Assembly (NCBI GenBank): GCA_963839475.1
Contig: CAWIVH010000018.1
Coordinates: 806,001-870,000 of the forward strand
From: CAWIVH01 sp963839475
Lineage (GTDB): Bacteria > Acidobacteriota > UBA6911
DNA: 64,000 nt
Direction: 5' to 3'
The stretch's first letter is position 1. Each line of letters opens with the position of its first letter. The notes beneath the pieces are model-generated. The model made no database searches, was not told where the DNA came from, and saw nothing but the letters and a program-made list of their open reading frames with translations. Both the position numbers and the translations under genes were made by a program. This document shows, one piece after another, positions 52,427 to 61,043 of this stretch.

Positions 52427-53972
52427 TGGCTTCTGGTTTGATGAAGCCGCGGCAGATAAGGCCTGCGAGTTCTTCGAGAGATTCCTGCGGCATGCCAAGG
52501 GCGAGTGGGCCGGGCAACGCTTCGCGCTTTCAGAGTGGCAGAAGCGCGACATCATCCGGCCGATCTTTGGTTGGAAGCGTCCTGACGGGACCCGGAAATA
52601 TCGCAAAGTGTATGTCGAGGTACCGCGGAAGAACGGCAAGAGCACCCTGGGCGCCGGCATCGCGCTCTATCTCCTTTTCAGTGACGGAGAACCGGGGGCG
52701 GAGATCTACTCCGCGGCCGCTGACCGAGAGCAGGCTGCCATCATCTTTGACGTTGCCAAGCAAATGGTCGAGCAAGATCCGGAGCTGCGCTCACGATGCG
52801 AGGTGTTTCGCCGCTCCATCGTCGTAGGAAAGACCGGCAGTGCTTACCATGTCTTGAGCGCCGACGCGCCCACCAAGCACGGCAAGAACTCGCACGGAGT
52901 TCTTTTCGATGAGTTGCATGCGCAGCCAAACCGCGAGCTCTACGACGTGCTCAAGACTAGCACCGGATCACGCAGGCAGCCATTGTTCGTAATGTTCACT
53001 ACGTCCGGCTATGACAAAACCTCAATTTGCTGGGAGGAACACGAGTACGCCACCCGGCTTTTGACTGGAGCGATCCAAGACGATACCTACCTGTCCATCA
53101 TTTACGCAGCGGATCAGGATGAAGACTGGACTGATCCGAAGGTCTGGGCTCGAGCGAACCCTGGGCTCGGAGAGTCAGTCAAGATTCAGTACCTCCAAGA
53201 TGAATGCAACCGCGCCAAGGAATCACCGGCGTATCAGAACACGTTTCGACGGCTGCATTTGAACCAGTGGACAGAACAAGCTGACCGTTTCCTGGATATG
53301 GACGCATGGGATGGATGTGCAGAGCCAGTGGAGCCGCTCGAATTGAAGGGCAGCCTTTGCTGGGCAGGGCTGGATCTCGCAAGCACAACAGATATCACTG
53401 CTTTTGTGCTTTGCTTTGCTGACAAGGATGGTTGCTACTCCTGGCTTCCCTTCTTCTGGGTTCCGGAAGAAACCATACAAAAGCGCAGCGTGAAAGAGAG
53501 GATTCAATACGACGCCTGGAAGAAAATGGGGTTCATCGAGTCCACTCCAGGGAATGTCTGCGATTACGACCATATCAGGGAAAGAATTAAGCACCTGGCG
53601 CAAACCTACCGCATCCAGGAGATTGCCTACGATCGCTGGAATGCGAGCCAGCTCGTAACTCAGCTGATGAATGACGGCGCCACCATGGTGCCCTTTGGAC
53701 AGGGCTACCAGTCGATGAGTTCGCCGACCAAAGAACTCCACAAGATAATCTTAGGACGGAAGTTCCGTCATGGAGGCAATCCCGTTTTGCGCTGGATGGC
53801 AGGCAATGTGGCCGCGAAACAGGACCCAGCCGGCAATCAAAAGCCCGATAAAGCCAAAAGCGCCGACAAGATTGATGGGATAGTAGCAGGCATTATGGCA
53901 CTCGGTCGGGCCATGGTAGGTGGTGGTAAACCCGAATCCATCTATGAACGACGGGGGCCGGTATTCGTATGA
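52401..53972 (+). CDS. terL: Terminase large subunit
   Basis: 523 residues from the ATG at 52401, inside the terS 3' end. ATPase: Walker A-like VPRKNGKSTLG, Walker B GVLFDELHA, coupling motif MFTTSGYD. Nuclease domain: WAGLDLASTTDITAFVLC and later SADKIDGIVAGIMALGRA with Asp residues for metals. This is the packaging motor of HK97/P27-type siphoviruses. It overlaps the portal start by four bases. Confidence 0.9.
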   Translation: MTPRDSSHNGFWFDEAAADKACEFFERFLRHAKGEWAGQRFALSEWQKRDIIRPIFGWKRPDGTRKYRKVYVEVPRKNGKSTLGAGIALYLLFSDGEPGAEIYSAAADREQAAIIFDVAKQMVEQDPELRSRCEVFRRSIVVGKTGSAYHVLSADAPTKHGKNSHGVLFDELHAQPNRELYDVLKTSTGSRRQPLFVMFTTSGYDKTSICWEEHEYATRLLTGAIQDDTYLSIIYAADQDEDWTDPKVWARANPGLGESVKIQYLQDECNRAKESPAYQNTFRRLHLNQWTEQADRFLDMDAWDGCAEPVEPLELKGSLCWAGLDLASTTDITAFVLCFADKDGCYSWLPFFWVPEETIQKRSVKERIQYDAWKKMGFIESTPGNVCDYDHIRERIKHLAQTYRIQEIAYDRWNASQLVTQLMNDGATMVPFGQGYQSMSSPTKELHKIILGRKFRHGGNPVLRWMAGNVAAKQDPAGNQKPDKAKSADKIDGIVAGIMALGRAMVGGGKPESIYERRGPVFV

Positions 53973-55229
53973 GCCTGCGCCGCCGGATAAGGGACTGGCT
54001 CTTCGAAACAAGATCGGACCTCTCGAACCCCGACCCCTGGCTCATGGCCGCATTCGGCGGGCCGATGACGGCAACGGGCATCCGCGTCACGGCGGACACG
54101 GCAATGAGGTTCACCGCCGTTTATGCAGCAGTGCGGATCCTTGCCGAGACCGTCGCCACCCTGCCGCTGATCGTCTATCGCAGGATGGAAAACGACGGCA
54201 AGGAGCGGGCGACGGATTATTTCCTCTACCGCCTGCTCCACGACCAGCCGAACGAGGAGCAGACGTCGGTCGAGTTCCGGGAGATGCTCCAGGGGCACCT
54301 CGCCCTTCGGGGCAACGCATACGCCCAGATCGACCGCAGGATGGGACAGCCCGCGCGCCTCGTGCCGCTTCACCCCGATCGCGTCGAGGTTGAGCGCGCA
54401 AGGAACGGAGAGCTCCTCTGCAAGGTAAACCCGGACTCGGGCAGCCCCTACTACCTCAGCCAGCGGCGGGGCGAGATCATGCACATCCGCGCGCTTTCCT
54501 CCGACGGGGTGACGGGGCTCAACCCCATAGAGCTCTTCCGCGAAGCGATAGGCCTCGGCCTCGCCTACGAAGAATACTCCGGGCGCCTTTTCGGCAACGG
54601 CGCGAACATCAACGGCGTACTCGAGACGCCGCAGGCCATGAGCGACGAGGCGCTCTCGCGGTTCCGGACCCTCTGGCAGCAGAACTACGGCGGCGGTGGG
54701 AAACGCCGGAAAGACCGCGATCCTCGAGCAGGGGATGAAGTGGCAGGCGATAGGGATCGCCCCGAAGGACGCCGAGTTCATCGTAAGCCGCAAGTTTCAG
54801 ATCACGGAGATCGCGCGTATCTTCCGGGTGCCGCCCCACATGCTGGCCGACCTCGAGCGCGCGACGTTTTCGAACATAGAGCACCAGTCGCTCGAGTTCA
54901 TCCGCGACACGATCCGTCCGTGGCTCGTGCGCTGGGAGCAGGCGCTCACGCGCGACCTCATCCCTCCCGAGGACCGCGACACCTACTTCGTCGAGTTCCT
55001 GATCGACGGCCTGATGCGCGGGGACCTGAAGTCGCGCTACGACTCCTACGCGATCGGGCGAAACAACGGGTGGCTGTCGGCGAACGACATCAGGCGGCTC
55101 GAGAACATGAACCCTCTGCCTCCGGAGCAGGGCGACGTCTACCTGATCCCGCTCAACATGATCCCGGCGGGGACGGCGTCTCCTGCGCCCGTCGGCGAGC
55201 CGCCGGTAACGGACGAAGCGGCCGAATAG
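53969..55229 (+). CDS. Portal protein (HK97 family), frameshifted
   Basis: The first frame (53969 to about 54695) encodes SLRRRIRDWLFETR, AMRFTAVYAAVRILAETVAT, YFLYRLLHDQPNEEQTSVEF and ELFREAIGLGLAYEEYSGRL. At 54689-54696 one extra G shifts the frame. The downstream frame continues with VGNAGKTAILEQGMKWQAIG, RVPPHMLADLERATFSNIEH and ENMNPLPPEQGDVYL. Joined, this is a normal portal of about 420 residues. The stop at 55229 is followed by a terminator. Either an assembly indel or a dead gene. Confidence 0.85.
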
Positions 55230-55257
55230 GCGCTTCGCATTTCAACCTGGATCACCC

Positions 55258-55282
55258 AAGGGCCGCGATTGCGGCCTTTTTT
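55258..55282 (+). terminator. Intrinsic terminator between portal and protease genes
   Basis: GGCCGC-gatt-GCGGCC followed immediately by TTTTTT: six perfect GC pairs, four-base loop, six T. An unusually strong hairpin in the middle of a head-gene operon. Confidence 0.75.
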
Positions 55283-55299
55283 AATTGGCGGGGGCATCG

Positions 55300-56003
55300 A
55301 TGAAGAGAAACAGGGAACGGCGATTCACCGGCGATTGCGAGCTTCGTCTGTTGAATCCGGAAGGCGGAAGCTCAAAGCAGATCACCGGTCATGCGGCGGT
55401 CTTCGATTCGCTGTCCGAAGACCTCTGGGGATTTCGCGAAAGGATCGAGCCCGGCGCTTTCAGGGATGCGATCGGGAGGTCGGACATCAGGGCGCTCCTG
55501 AACCACGATCCGAACTACGTCCTCGGGAGGACAAAGAGCGGGACGCTGCGGGTGCAGGAAGATGAAAGGGGTCTCGCCGTCGAGATCGACCCACCTGCAG
55601 GCCAGATGGGCGGAGCGACCTGCTCGTCTCGATCGACCGCGGCGACATCAGCCAGATGAGCTTCGCCTTCCGTGTGGGCGAGGACCGCTGGGACGACGTC
55701 GACGGCACGAGGCACAGGACCATCCTCTCTTTCGACGAGATCTTCGACGTTTCCGCGGTGACCTACCCGGCATACCCGGACACGGATGTCGCCCTCCGTG
55801 CGGCGCTGAGTGTTGAAGGCATTCATTCGGAGACACCCGATCTTGCGATCCTCAAGGAATATGGGCGAGTCCTGAGGTTCCTGATCGCGTACCCCAATCA
55901 TACCGGCGAAGCGAAGGCTTTGCCCGAGGACTGCCCGCAGGGGCGGAAGCTCAACCAACTCAAACGCCGGCTCCGGATACTGGAGCTGGAAAACTCAATC
56001 TAA
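55300..56003 (+). CDS. HK97-family prohead (maturation) protease, frameshifted
   Basis: From the ATG at 55300. The first part has ITGHAAVFDSLSEDLWGFRE and the catalytic-His region ALLNHDPNYVLGRTKSGTLR. The frame breaks between about 55590 and 55625; the second part has DLLVSIDRGDISQMSFAFRV with the catalytic Ser, then FDEIFDVSAVTYPAYPDTDV. Together they give a complete U35/S78-type protease of about 230 residues that trims the capsid protein. Confidence 0.82.
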
Positions 56004-56015
56004 GGAGACAATCCC

Positions 56016-57239
56016 ATGAAGGACTGTAACGAGCTCCGCCGCCAGCGGGGCGTGATCATCAAGGACATGCGGGCGCTGACCGACCGCGCCGACGCAGAAA
56101 AGCGCGAGCTCTCCGCCGAGGAACAGGAACAGTACGCGCGCATGGAATCGGACCAGGAAAAACTCCGGGTCGAGATCGAGCGCGAGGAGCGGCAAGCCGC
56201 GCTCGACCGCGAGCGCGAGTCTTTCGATAAAGAGCCTGCCAGGATGCCGGGGCCCGATCATGTCGAAAAGAAGGCCGGCAATCCCCGGGCTTCGGAGGAA
56301 TACCGCTCCCAGTTCACCGACATGCTTGGCCGCGGCTACCGCCCCGCCGAGCACCGCGCGCTTCAGGCCGATTCCCAGGTCGGCGGCGGCTATCTCGTCG
56401 CCCCGGAGCAGTTCGTCAACCAGCTGATCGAAGCCCTGCGGGACCAGGTCTTCATCCGCCAGTTCTCGACCGTGATCCCGGTCCAGAAGGCCACGAGCCT
56501 CGGCGTGCCGGTCCTCCAGGCGCGGCCGGACGACGCCGAATGGACCGTCGAGCTCAAGACCGGGTCGGCGGACACGGCTATGAGCTTCGCCAGGCGCGAA
56601 CTCCATCCGCACCCCGCCGCCAAGCGCATCCTCGTCTCGACCTTCCTGCTCAATAACGCCGTGCTCCCCGTGGACCAGATCGTCCGCGACCAGCTGGCCT
56701 ACAAGTTCGGGATCACGCAGGAGAAGGCTTTCCTCCTGGGTTCGGGCTCCGGGCAGCCGCTCGGCGTCTTCACGGCGAGCCCGAACGGGATCGACACGGA
56801 CCGCGACGTCTCGACCGGCAATACGACGACCTCGATCGGCGCCGACGGGCTGATCAGCGCGAAGTATGCCCTCAAGGGGCAGTACCAGAGGACCGCGCGA
56901 TGGATCTTCCACCGCGACGGCGTCAGCGCGATCCGCAAGCTCAAGGACGGCGACGGGCAGTACCTCTGGCAGCCAGGGCTCGTGGCGGACAAGCCCGACA
57001 CGATCCTGGGGCTGCAGTTCTTCATTTCCGAGTACGCTCCCAACACCTTCACGACCGGGAAGTACGCCGGCATCCTCGGGGACTTCTCGTTCTACTGGAT
57101 CGCGGACTCGATGGAGTTCTCGATCCAGGTGCTCAAGGAACTGTATGCCGAGTCGAACCAGATCGGCTACATCGGCCGCATGGAATGCGACGCGCAGCCC
57201 GTTCTGTCCGAAGCATTCGTCCGGGTGAAACTCGCTTAA
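56016..57239 (+). CDS. Major capsid protein, HK97 fold
   Basis: 407 residues. The N-terminal 75 residues are a charged coiled-coil delta/scaffold domain (LTDRADAEKRELSAEEQEQY, EKLRVEIEREERQAAL) usually removed by the protease. The mature part shows the HK97 pattern: GGGYLVAPEQFVNQLIEALR, TAMSFARRELHPHPAAKRIL, LAYKFGITQEKAFLLGSGSG, WIFHRDGVSAIRKLKDG. It follows the protease by 12 bases. Confidence 0.92.
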   Translation: MKDCNELRRQRGVIIKDMRALTDRADAEKRELSAEEQEQYARMESDQEKLRVEIEREERQAALDRERESFDKEPARMPGPDHVEKKAGNPRASEEYRSQFTDMLGRGYRPAEHRALQADSQVGGGYLVAPEQFVNQLIEALRDQVFIRQFSTVIPVQKATSLGVPVLQARPDDAEWTVELKTGSADTAMSFARRELHPHPAAKRILVSTFLLNNAVLPVDQIVRDQLAYKFGITQEKAFLLGSGSGQPLGVFTASPNGIDTDRDVSTGNTTTSIGADGLISAKYALKGQYQRTARWIFHRDGVSAIRKLKDGDGQYLWQPGLVADKPDTILGLQFFISEYAPNTFTTGKYAGILGDFSFYWIADSMEFSIQVLKELYAESNQIGYIGRMECDAQPVLSEAFVRVKLA

Positions 57240-57256
57240 CAAATCGCGGAATGACC

Positions 57257-57284
57257 GGGGCCGGTGAAGGATCAAGCCGGCCCC
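57257..57284 (+). terminator. Stable hairpin after the capsid gene
   Basis: ggggccgg (57257-57264) pairs perfectly with ccggcccc (57277-57284) around a 12-base loop, 17 bases after the capsid stop. No T-run, so it may stabilise the capsid mRNA rather than terminate. Confidence 0.5.
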
Positions 57285-57308
57285 CAACCAATAGACAAGG
57301 AGACAGAT

Positions 57309-57743
57309 ATGAATCTCAGCAAAGGCGTCAAGGTGACCCGCGCGCTCAATTCCGTGGCCGCGGGCACCACAAATCAGAACGGTTCCGTGATCGACATGAG
57401 CGGTTTCGAGGGCGTCCAGTTCGTGGCGCTCTTCGGGGCGCTCACGGCCACCCAGGTCACGAGCCTGAAAGTGCAGCAGGGCGACCTCGCCGACGGGTCG
57501 GACATGGCCGATCTTGCCGGCAGCCCCCACACGGCCCTGGCCGACACGGACGGGAACAAGTGCCTGGTGACGGACCTGTTCCGCCCCCAGAAGCGCTACG
57601 TCAGGGCAGTGGTGACGCGCGGGACGGCGAATGCCGTGATCGACGGCGTGATCGCCCTGCAGTACGGCGCGCGCGTCCAGCCGGTCACGGACGACTCCAC
57701 TGTCAAGGCGGCGAAGCTCCTGATCTCTCCCGAGGCGGCATAG
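57309..57743 (+). CDS. Phage head-associated protein, unknown
   Basis: 144 residues from the ATG at 57309 (AAGGAGA upstream). Beta-rich: SVIDMSGFEGVQFVALFGAL, VTSLKVQQGDLADGSDMADL, RPQKRYVRAVVTRGTANAV. Position after the capsid suggests a decoration or spacer protein. No named family recognised. Confidence 0.6.
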   Translation: MNLSKGVKVTRALNSVAAGTTNQNGSVIDMSGFEGVQFVALFGALTATQVTSLKVQQGDLADGSDMADLAGSPHTALADTDGNKCLVTDLFRPQKRYVRAVVTRGTANAVIDGVIALQYGARVQPVTDDSTVKAAKLLISPEAA

Positions 57744-57758
57744 CGCCTCTTCGCACGA

Positions 57759-57796
57759 AGGCAAGGGCCGGGCTTTCTCCGTCCCGGCCTCTGCCT
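57759..57796 (+). terminator. Second stable hairpin in capsid region
   Basis: ggccggg (57766-57772) pairs with cccggcc (57783-57789), extended by aggca/tgcct. No T-run follows. Like the hairpin after the capsid gene, it sits in a short intergenic gap. Confidence 0.45.
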
Positions 57797-57819
57797 GAAA
57801 CCAATGGAGGATTTTTGAG

Positions 57820-58282
57820 ATGACAGACAGCACCTATCAGACGAAGGTCTACACGAAGCAGGGCGGCGACGAGCTTGTCGTGGCAATTGGCGGGAAGATC
57901 ACGGTCGAAGCCGGCGGGACGATTGATGTTTCAGCCGGAACCCTGACGCCGGGCACCAATGCGATCGCAGATAACGCGGTCACGACCGCGAAACTCGCGG
58001 CAGGCGCTGTCACGCTGCCGAAGATCGGCATTGCCGGGATCAAGTGCCTGGCTGCCGCCGGGAAGAACGGCGCCGGAGCGGTCACACTCACCGGCACGGC
58101 AGTCGGCGACCGCGTGGTCGCGGTATTTCGGCGCTCCCACGGCGGGCGGGGCGCTCGAAGTGAAGCTTCCAGTTACGGATTTCGAGGCGGCCGTAACCGT
58201 CGCCGACCAGATCCAGCAGGTCTCGGCGGCAAACCTGTCGACGAAGACCTACGTTTTCCTGCTCATTCCGGCGGCGGCATAG
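57820..58282 (+). CDS. Phage structural protein (glycine-rich, decoration-like), frameshifted
   Basis: The first 103 codons (TKQGGDELVVAIGGKITVEA, GTNAIADNAVTTAKLAAGAV) break at 58125-58127, where one extra T shifts the frame. The continuation reads FGAPTAGGALEVKLPVTDFE, AAVTVADQIQQVSAANL and ends FLLIPAAA at 58282. Once joined, about 153 residues. Probable head fibre or decoration protein. Confidence 0.6.
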
Positions 58283-58284
58283 CC

Positions 58285-58503
58285 ATGAGAGTCCGACTGA
58301 AGACTCTTATGGCCGGGCCGCAAGGCGTCTTCCAGCCCGGATCGATCATCGATCCCCCGGCGGAGGAAGCCGAAGCCCTGATCTCGGCCGGTTATGCCGA
58401 ACGCCTGGAGCGTCCGCCTGAAACAGCCGGTGTCGAAACCGCCACAATCGATCCGGGCGGCAGGGCAACGAGAACTCCGGCACGGCCCCGGAAAACCCCC
58501 TAA
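58285..58503 (+). CDS. Small phage protein
   Basis: 72 residues, starting two bases after the preceding stop. VRLKTLMAGPQGVFQPGSII then AEEAEALISAGYAERLE: the LIxxGYAE motif is common in small head-tail genes of siphoviruses. Function unknown. Confidence 0.6.
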   Translation: MRVRLKTLMAGPQGVFQPGSIIDPPAEEAEALISAGYAERLERPPETAGVETATIDPGGRATRTPARPRKTP

Positions 58504-58510
58504 CCTCGCG

Positions 58511-58702
58511 GTGATAAGGATCGTTGTGCCCGTGGGTATCCAGCAGGGGCGCGGGGTGCTTCCCATCAAGCCGATGATCTACCTCGAGCTTCCGGCCGGG
58601 ATCGATGTCGAACTTCCCGCCGAGATCGAAGCTTTCCTCATCGGCGAAGGCATGGCCGAGCCTGCCGAACCGGAGGGAAACAGGAAACCCGGGAGCGCTT
58701 AA
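58511..58702 (+). CDS. Small phage protein upstream of connector
   Basis: 63 residues from a GTG at 58511; the longer ORF start overlaps the previous gene. Sequence IRIVVPVGIQQGRGVLPIKP, MIYLELPAGIDVELPAEIEA. Its stop overlaps the connector ATG by one base. Function unknown. Confidence 0.45.
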   Translation: MIRIVVPVGIQQGRGVLPIKPMIYLELPAGIDVELPAEIEAFLIGEGMAEPAEPEGNRKPGSA

Positions 58703-59286
58703 TGGGGCTGAAACTCGTATCGCCGCCTGAAGTCGAGCCTGTCACGCTCGCCGAGGCAAAGGCCCACCTGCGCCTGGATTCGGGTGCGGAAGACGGTTAC
58801 GTCTCGGCTCTTATTGTTGCGGCCCGGGAACGGGTCGAGCTTTTCCTTCGCAGGGCGCTGAACTCGCAAATCTTCGAACTCACTCTCGACCGCTTCCCGG
58901 CGAATGCGCGCTCGATCGATGTCCCCCGCCCGCCGCTTCAATCCGTGGAGTCGGTCAAGTACACGGACCCGGCCGGCGTCCTCCGGACATTCCCTGCAGA
59001 GGGATACGTGGTCGATTCATCCTCGAACGAGATCGGCCGCTTGGCGCTCGCGTGGAACCAGTTCTGGCCCATCACGAGAAGCTCGATCAATGCGGTCGTC
59101 ATGCGCTTTGTCGCCGGGTACGGGGACGCGGCGGAAGATGTTCCGCAGGCGATCAGGCACGGGATCCTGATCGAGATCGCGAACCTCTACGAAAACCGCG
59201 AGGACCTTGTCGTCGGGCAGGCGGTCAATATGATGGCGGTCTCGGAGCGGCTACTCTGGCCGTACCGCGCGCTCGGCGTCGAATGA
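58702..59286 (+). CDS. Phage head-tail connector (gp6-like)
   Basis: 194 residues. TLAEAKAHLRLDSGAEDGYV then LIVAARERVELFLRRAL is the classic N-terminus of gp6-like connectors (DUF3199/phiE125 gp8 type). The C-terminus has DVPQAIRHGILIEIANLYEN and a final LWPYRALGV. It forms the adaptor ring beneath the portal. Confidence 0.87.
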   Translation: MGLKLVSPPEVEPVTLAEAKAHLRLDSGAEDGYVSALIVAARERVELFLRRALNSQIFELTLDRFPANARSIDVPRPPLQSVESVKYTDPAGVLRTFPAEGYVVDSSSNEIGRLALAWNQFWPITRSSINAVVMRFVAGYGDAAEDVPQAIRHGILIEIANLYENREDLVVGQAVNMMAVSERLLWPYRALGVE

Positions 59287-59603
59287 TGCGCGCAGGCTTA
59301 TTGCGTCACCAGATCACGATCGAGGCGCCGGTGGAAACGCAGACGGCGGACGGATCCATTGCCGTGAGCTGGCGAACCTTTGCCACCTCCTGGGCCTCGA
59401 TCGATCCGCTTCTCGGGAAAGAGTATTTCGCCGCCGCTCGGGAACAGGCTGACATCAGCCACAAGATCAGGATGCGCTTTATCTCGGGACTCGATCACCG
59501 GATGCGGATCCTTTTCGGCACGAGGGTTTTCGAGATCGAATCGGTGATCAACCTCGGGGAGCGAAACCGGGAACTCGTGCTCATGTGCCGGGAGAGCTTG
59601 TGA
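59286..59603 (+). CDS. Phage head closure protein (SPP1 gp16-like)
   Basis: 105 residues from the second ATG of ATGATG at 59283-59288. RAGLLRHQITIEAPVETQTA, SWRTFATSWASIDPLLGKEY, HRMRILFGTRVFEIESVINL, RELVLMCRE: beta-barrel stopper family. Overlaps the connector gene and the next gene (GTGA). Confidence 0.85.
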   Translation: MRAGLLRHQITIEAPVETQTADGSIAVSWRTFATSWASIDPLLGKEYFAAAREQADISHKIRMRFISGLDHRMRILFGTRVFEIESVINLGERNRELVLMCRESL

Positions 59604-59998
59604 CGGCCACCCTCGACGAAGGGCTCTTCGATCACCTGACGTCCCATGCGGGACTCGCGGCCATCGTCGGGACCCGGATCCACCCCGACTACTTCCCGGA
59701 GGACGAGCCTCTGCCGGCCGTCGCCTACTCGCTCGAAGACGACCGCTCGATGCACACGCAGCAGGGGCCGACGTCCTTGCGCCAGGCCGTCTACCGCTTC
59801 GACGTCTGGGCAGAAACCGTATGGGAAACAGCGGAAACGATGAGGCAGATGCGGGCGGCGCTCGACGGATTCCGGGGAAGCTTCAAGGATATCCCGGTGC
59901 TGGGCGCTTTCTTCGACGGTGCCGGCCGGACCAGGGATCCCGACACCGAGGCCTTCTGCATATCGATGCGATTCACCATCCATTACCGGCAAGTTTAA
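59600..59998 (+). CDS. DUF3168 tail completion/terminator protein
   Basis: 132 residues from a GTG overlapping the previous stop. LDEGLFDHLTSHAGLAAIVG, RIHPDYFPEDEPLPAVAYSL and a C-terminal RDPDTEAFCISMRFTIHYR are the DUF3168 pattern. These proteins cap the tail tube at the head junction. Confidence 0.85.
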   Translation: MTATLDEGLFDHLTSHAGLAAIVGTRIHPDYFPEDEPLPAVAYSLEDDRSMHTQQGPTSLRQAVYRFDVWAETVWETAETMRQMRAALDGFRGSFKDIPVLGAFFDGAGRTRDPDTEAFCISMRFTIHYRQV

Positions 59999-60036
59999 TT
60001 CACCTGTTTTTCATCAACGATTGAAAGGAAACGACC

Positions 60037-60471
60037 ATGACCGACGGAGTTATCGGACTTGGAACCATATTGAAGATCGGCGACGGCGCCAGTCCCGAGG
60101 TGTTCACGGCCATCGCCGAAGTGAAAGACATCACGGGCCCGGGGCTCACGCGCGAGTTCGCCGAGTTCACGCACCAGCAGTCCTCGGGCGGCTACCGCGA
60201 GTACAAGCCCACTTTCAAGAACTCGGGCGACGTCACCTTCAAGTGCAACTTCCTGCCCGACGACGAGACCCAGGGCTTTTCGACCAGCGGTCTCCTCAAG
60301 GACTACGACGACGGGACCCTGCGGAACTTCCAGCTTGAGTTTCCCGATTCCGGCGCGACGAAGGCTTCTTTTGCCGCCTATGTCGCGAACGTCCAGCCCG
60401 GCGCCCCGATAGCCGGACCCCTTGAACTGAATGTAACCTTGCGGGTTACAGGACCCGTGACCTGGAGCTAG
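60037..60471 (+). CDS. Phage tail tube (major tail) protein
   Basis: 144 residues behind AAAGGAA. GTILKIGDGASPEVFTAIAE, VKDITGPGLTREFAEFTH, VTFKCNFLPDDETQG, LRNFQLEFPDSGATKASFAA, NVTLRVTGPVTW: the siphovirus tube protein pattern. It stacks into the tail tube around the tape measure protein. Confidence 0.85.
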   Translation: MTDGVIGLGTILKIGDGASPEVFTAIAEVKDITGPGLTREFAEFTHQQSSGGYREYKPTFKNSGDVTFKCNFLPDDETQGFSTSGLLKDYDDGTLRNFQLEFPDSGATKASFAAYVANVQPGAPIAGPLELNVTLRVTGPVTWS

Positions 60472-60474
60472 ACA

Positions 60475-60867
60475 ATGAGCCAGCTGACCAAAGAGCAGAT
60501 CCTCGCCATCACGCCGAAACTCGAGGAGATCGAAGTCCCCGAGTGGGGCGGCTCGGTCTTCATCCGCCCTGTGACGCTCGCAGAGCAGGCGAAGCTCGCC
60601 GACCTCGGGACGAAGTTCGAAAAAGCCGCGGTCGTCGACCGCATGAAAAACATCACGCTGCGCCTGGTCCAGTGGGCGGTTTCCGATTCAGAGGGACTGC
60701 CGCTGTTCGACGCTAGGGACCTCGAGGCCCTGATGACGAAGTCCGCGAGCGCGTTCCTGCGCCTGCAAGATGCGATCCTGAAGCTATCGGGCCTGACCGA
60801 GGAGTCCCGCAATGAACTGGAAAAAAACTTGCAGAGCGCCCCGAGCGGCGGGCCCGATTCCGACTAG
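60475..60867 (+). CDS. Tail assembly chaperone, 0-frame product (gpG-like)
   Basis: 130 residues. LTKEQILAITPKLEEIEVPE, GGSVFIRPVTLAEQAKLADL, ITLRLVQWAVSDSEGLPLFD, ALMTKSASAFLRLQDAILKL: the usual small-chaperone pattern, coating the tape measure protein. The gene contains a slippery heptamer at 60822-60828 that sends a share of ribosomes into the -1 frame to make the longer chaperone. Confidence 0.85.
   Translation: MSQLTKEQILAITPKLEEIEVPEWGGSVFIRPVTLAEQAKLADLGTKFEKAAVVDRMKNITLRLVQWAVSDSEGLPLFDARDLEALMTKSASAFLRLQDAILKLSGLTEESRNELEKNLQSAPSGGPDSD
60822..60828 (+). other. Programmed -1 ribosomal frameshift site (A AAA AAC)
   Basis: The heptamer falls in the correct phase, X-XXY-YYZ, relative to the 0 frame starting at 60475. 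After slipping, the next codon is CTT at 60828, and the -1 frame is open until TAG at 61041-61043. This is the standard G/GT arrangement of long-tailed phages. Confidence 0.75.
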
Positions 60868-61043
60868 CCGAGACTCTTGGCCGCACCGTGGCCGAGCTCG
60901 AGCAGACGCTTTCCTACCGTGAATTCGTGGAGTGGCTGGCCCATTTCAGACTCGATGCCGGCGGCGGCGCTTCTTCGAGCTCCTGGGAAAAGCAGATGCA
61001 GACCATGAGGCTCATCGGGGAGTTCCAGAAGGCAAGGCGGTAG
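60828..61043 (+). CDS. -1 frame extension giving the GT-like fusion chaperone
   Basis: 71 codons in the -1 frame: ARFRLAETLGRTVAELEQTL, SYREFVEWLAHFRLDAGGGA, WEKQMQTMRLIGEFQKARR. LGRTVAELE...EF.EW is the typical T/GT domain that binds the tape measure and tube. The fusion is about 189 residues. An internal GTG (60888) could in principle start a 51-residue product, but no ribosome site is seen. Confidence 0.8.
   Translation, partial: LAERPERRARFRLAETLGRTVAELEQTLSYREFVEWLAHFRLDAGGGASSSSWEKQMQTMRLIGEFQKARR

Noticed and set aside
55995..57833. 612-codon minus-strand ORF opposite the capsid gene
   Set aside because: High GC leaves long antisense frames; the plus strand encodes an unmistakable HK97 capsid.
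58702..58941. Antisense ORF over the connector gene
   Set aside because: Shadow of a well-supported gp6-like gene in continuous frame.
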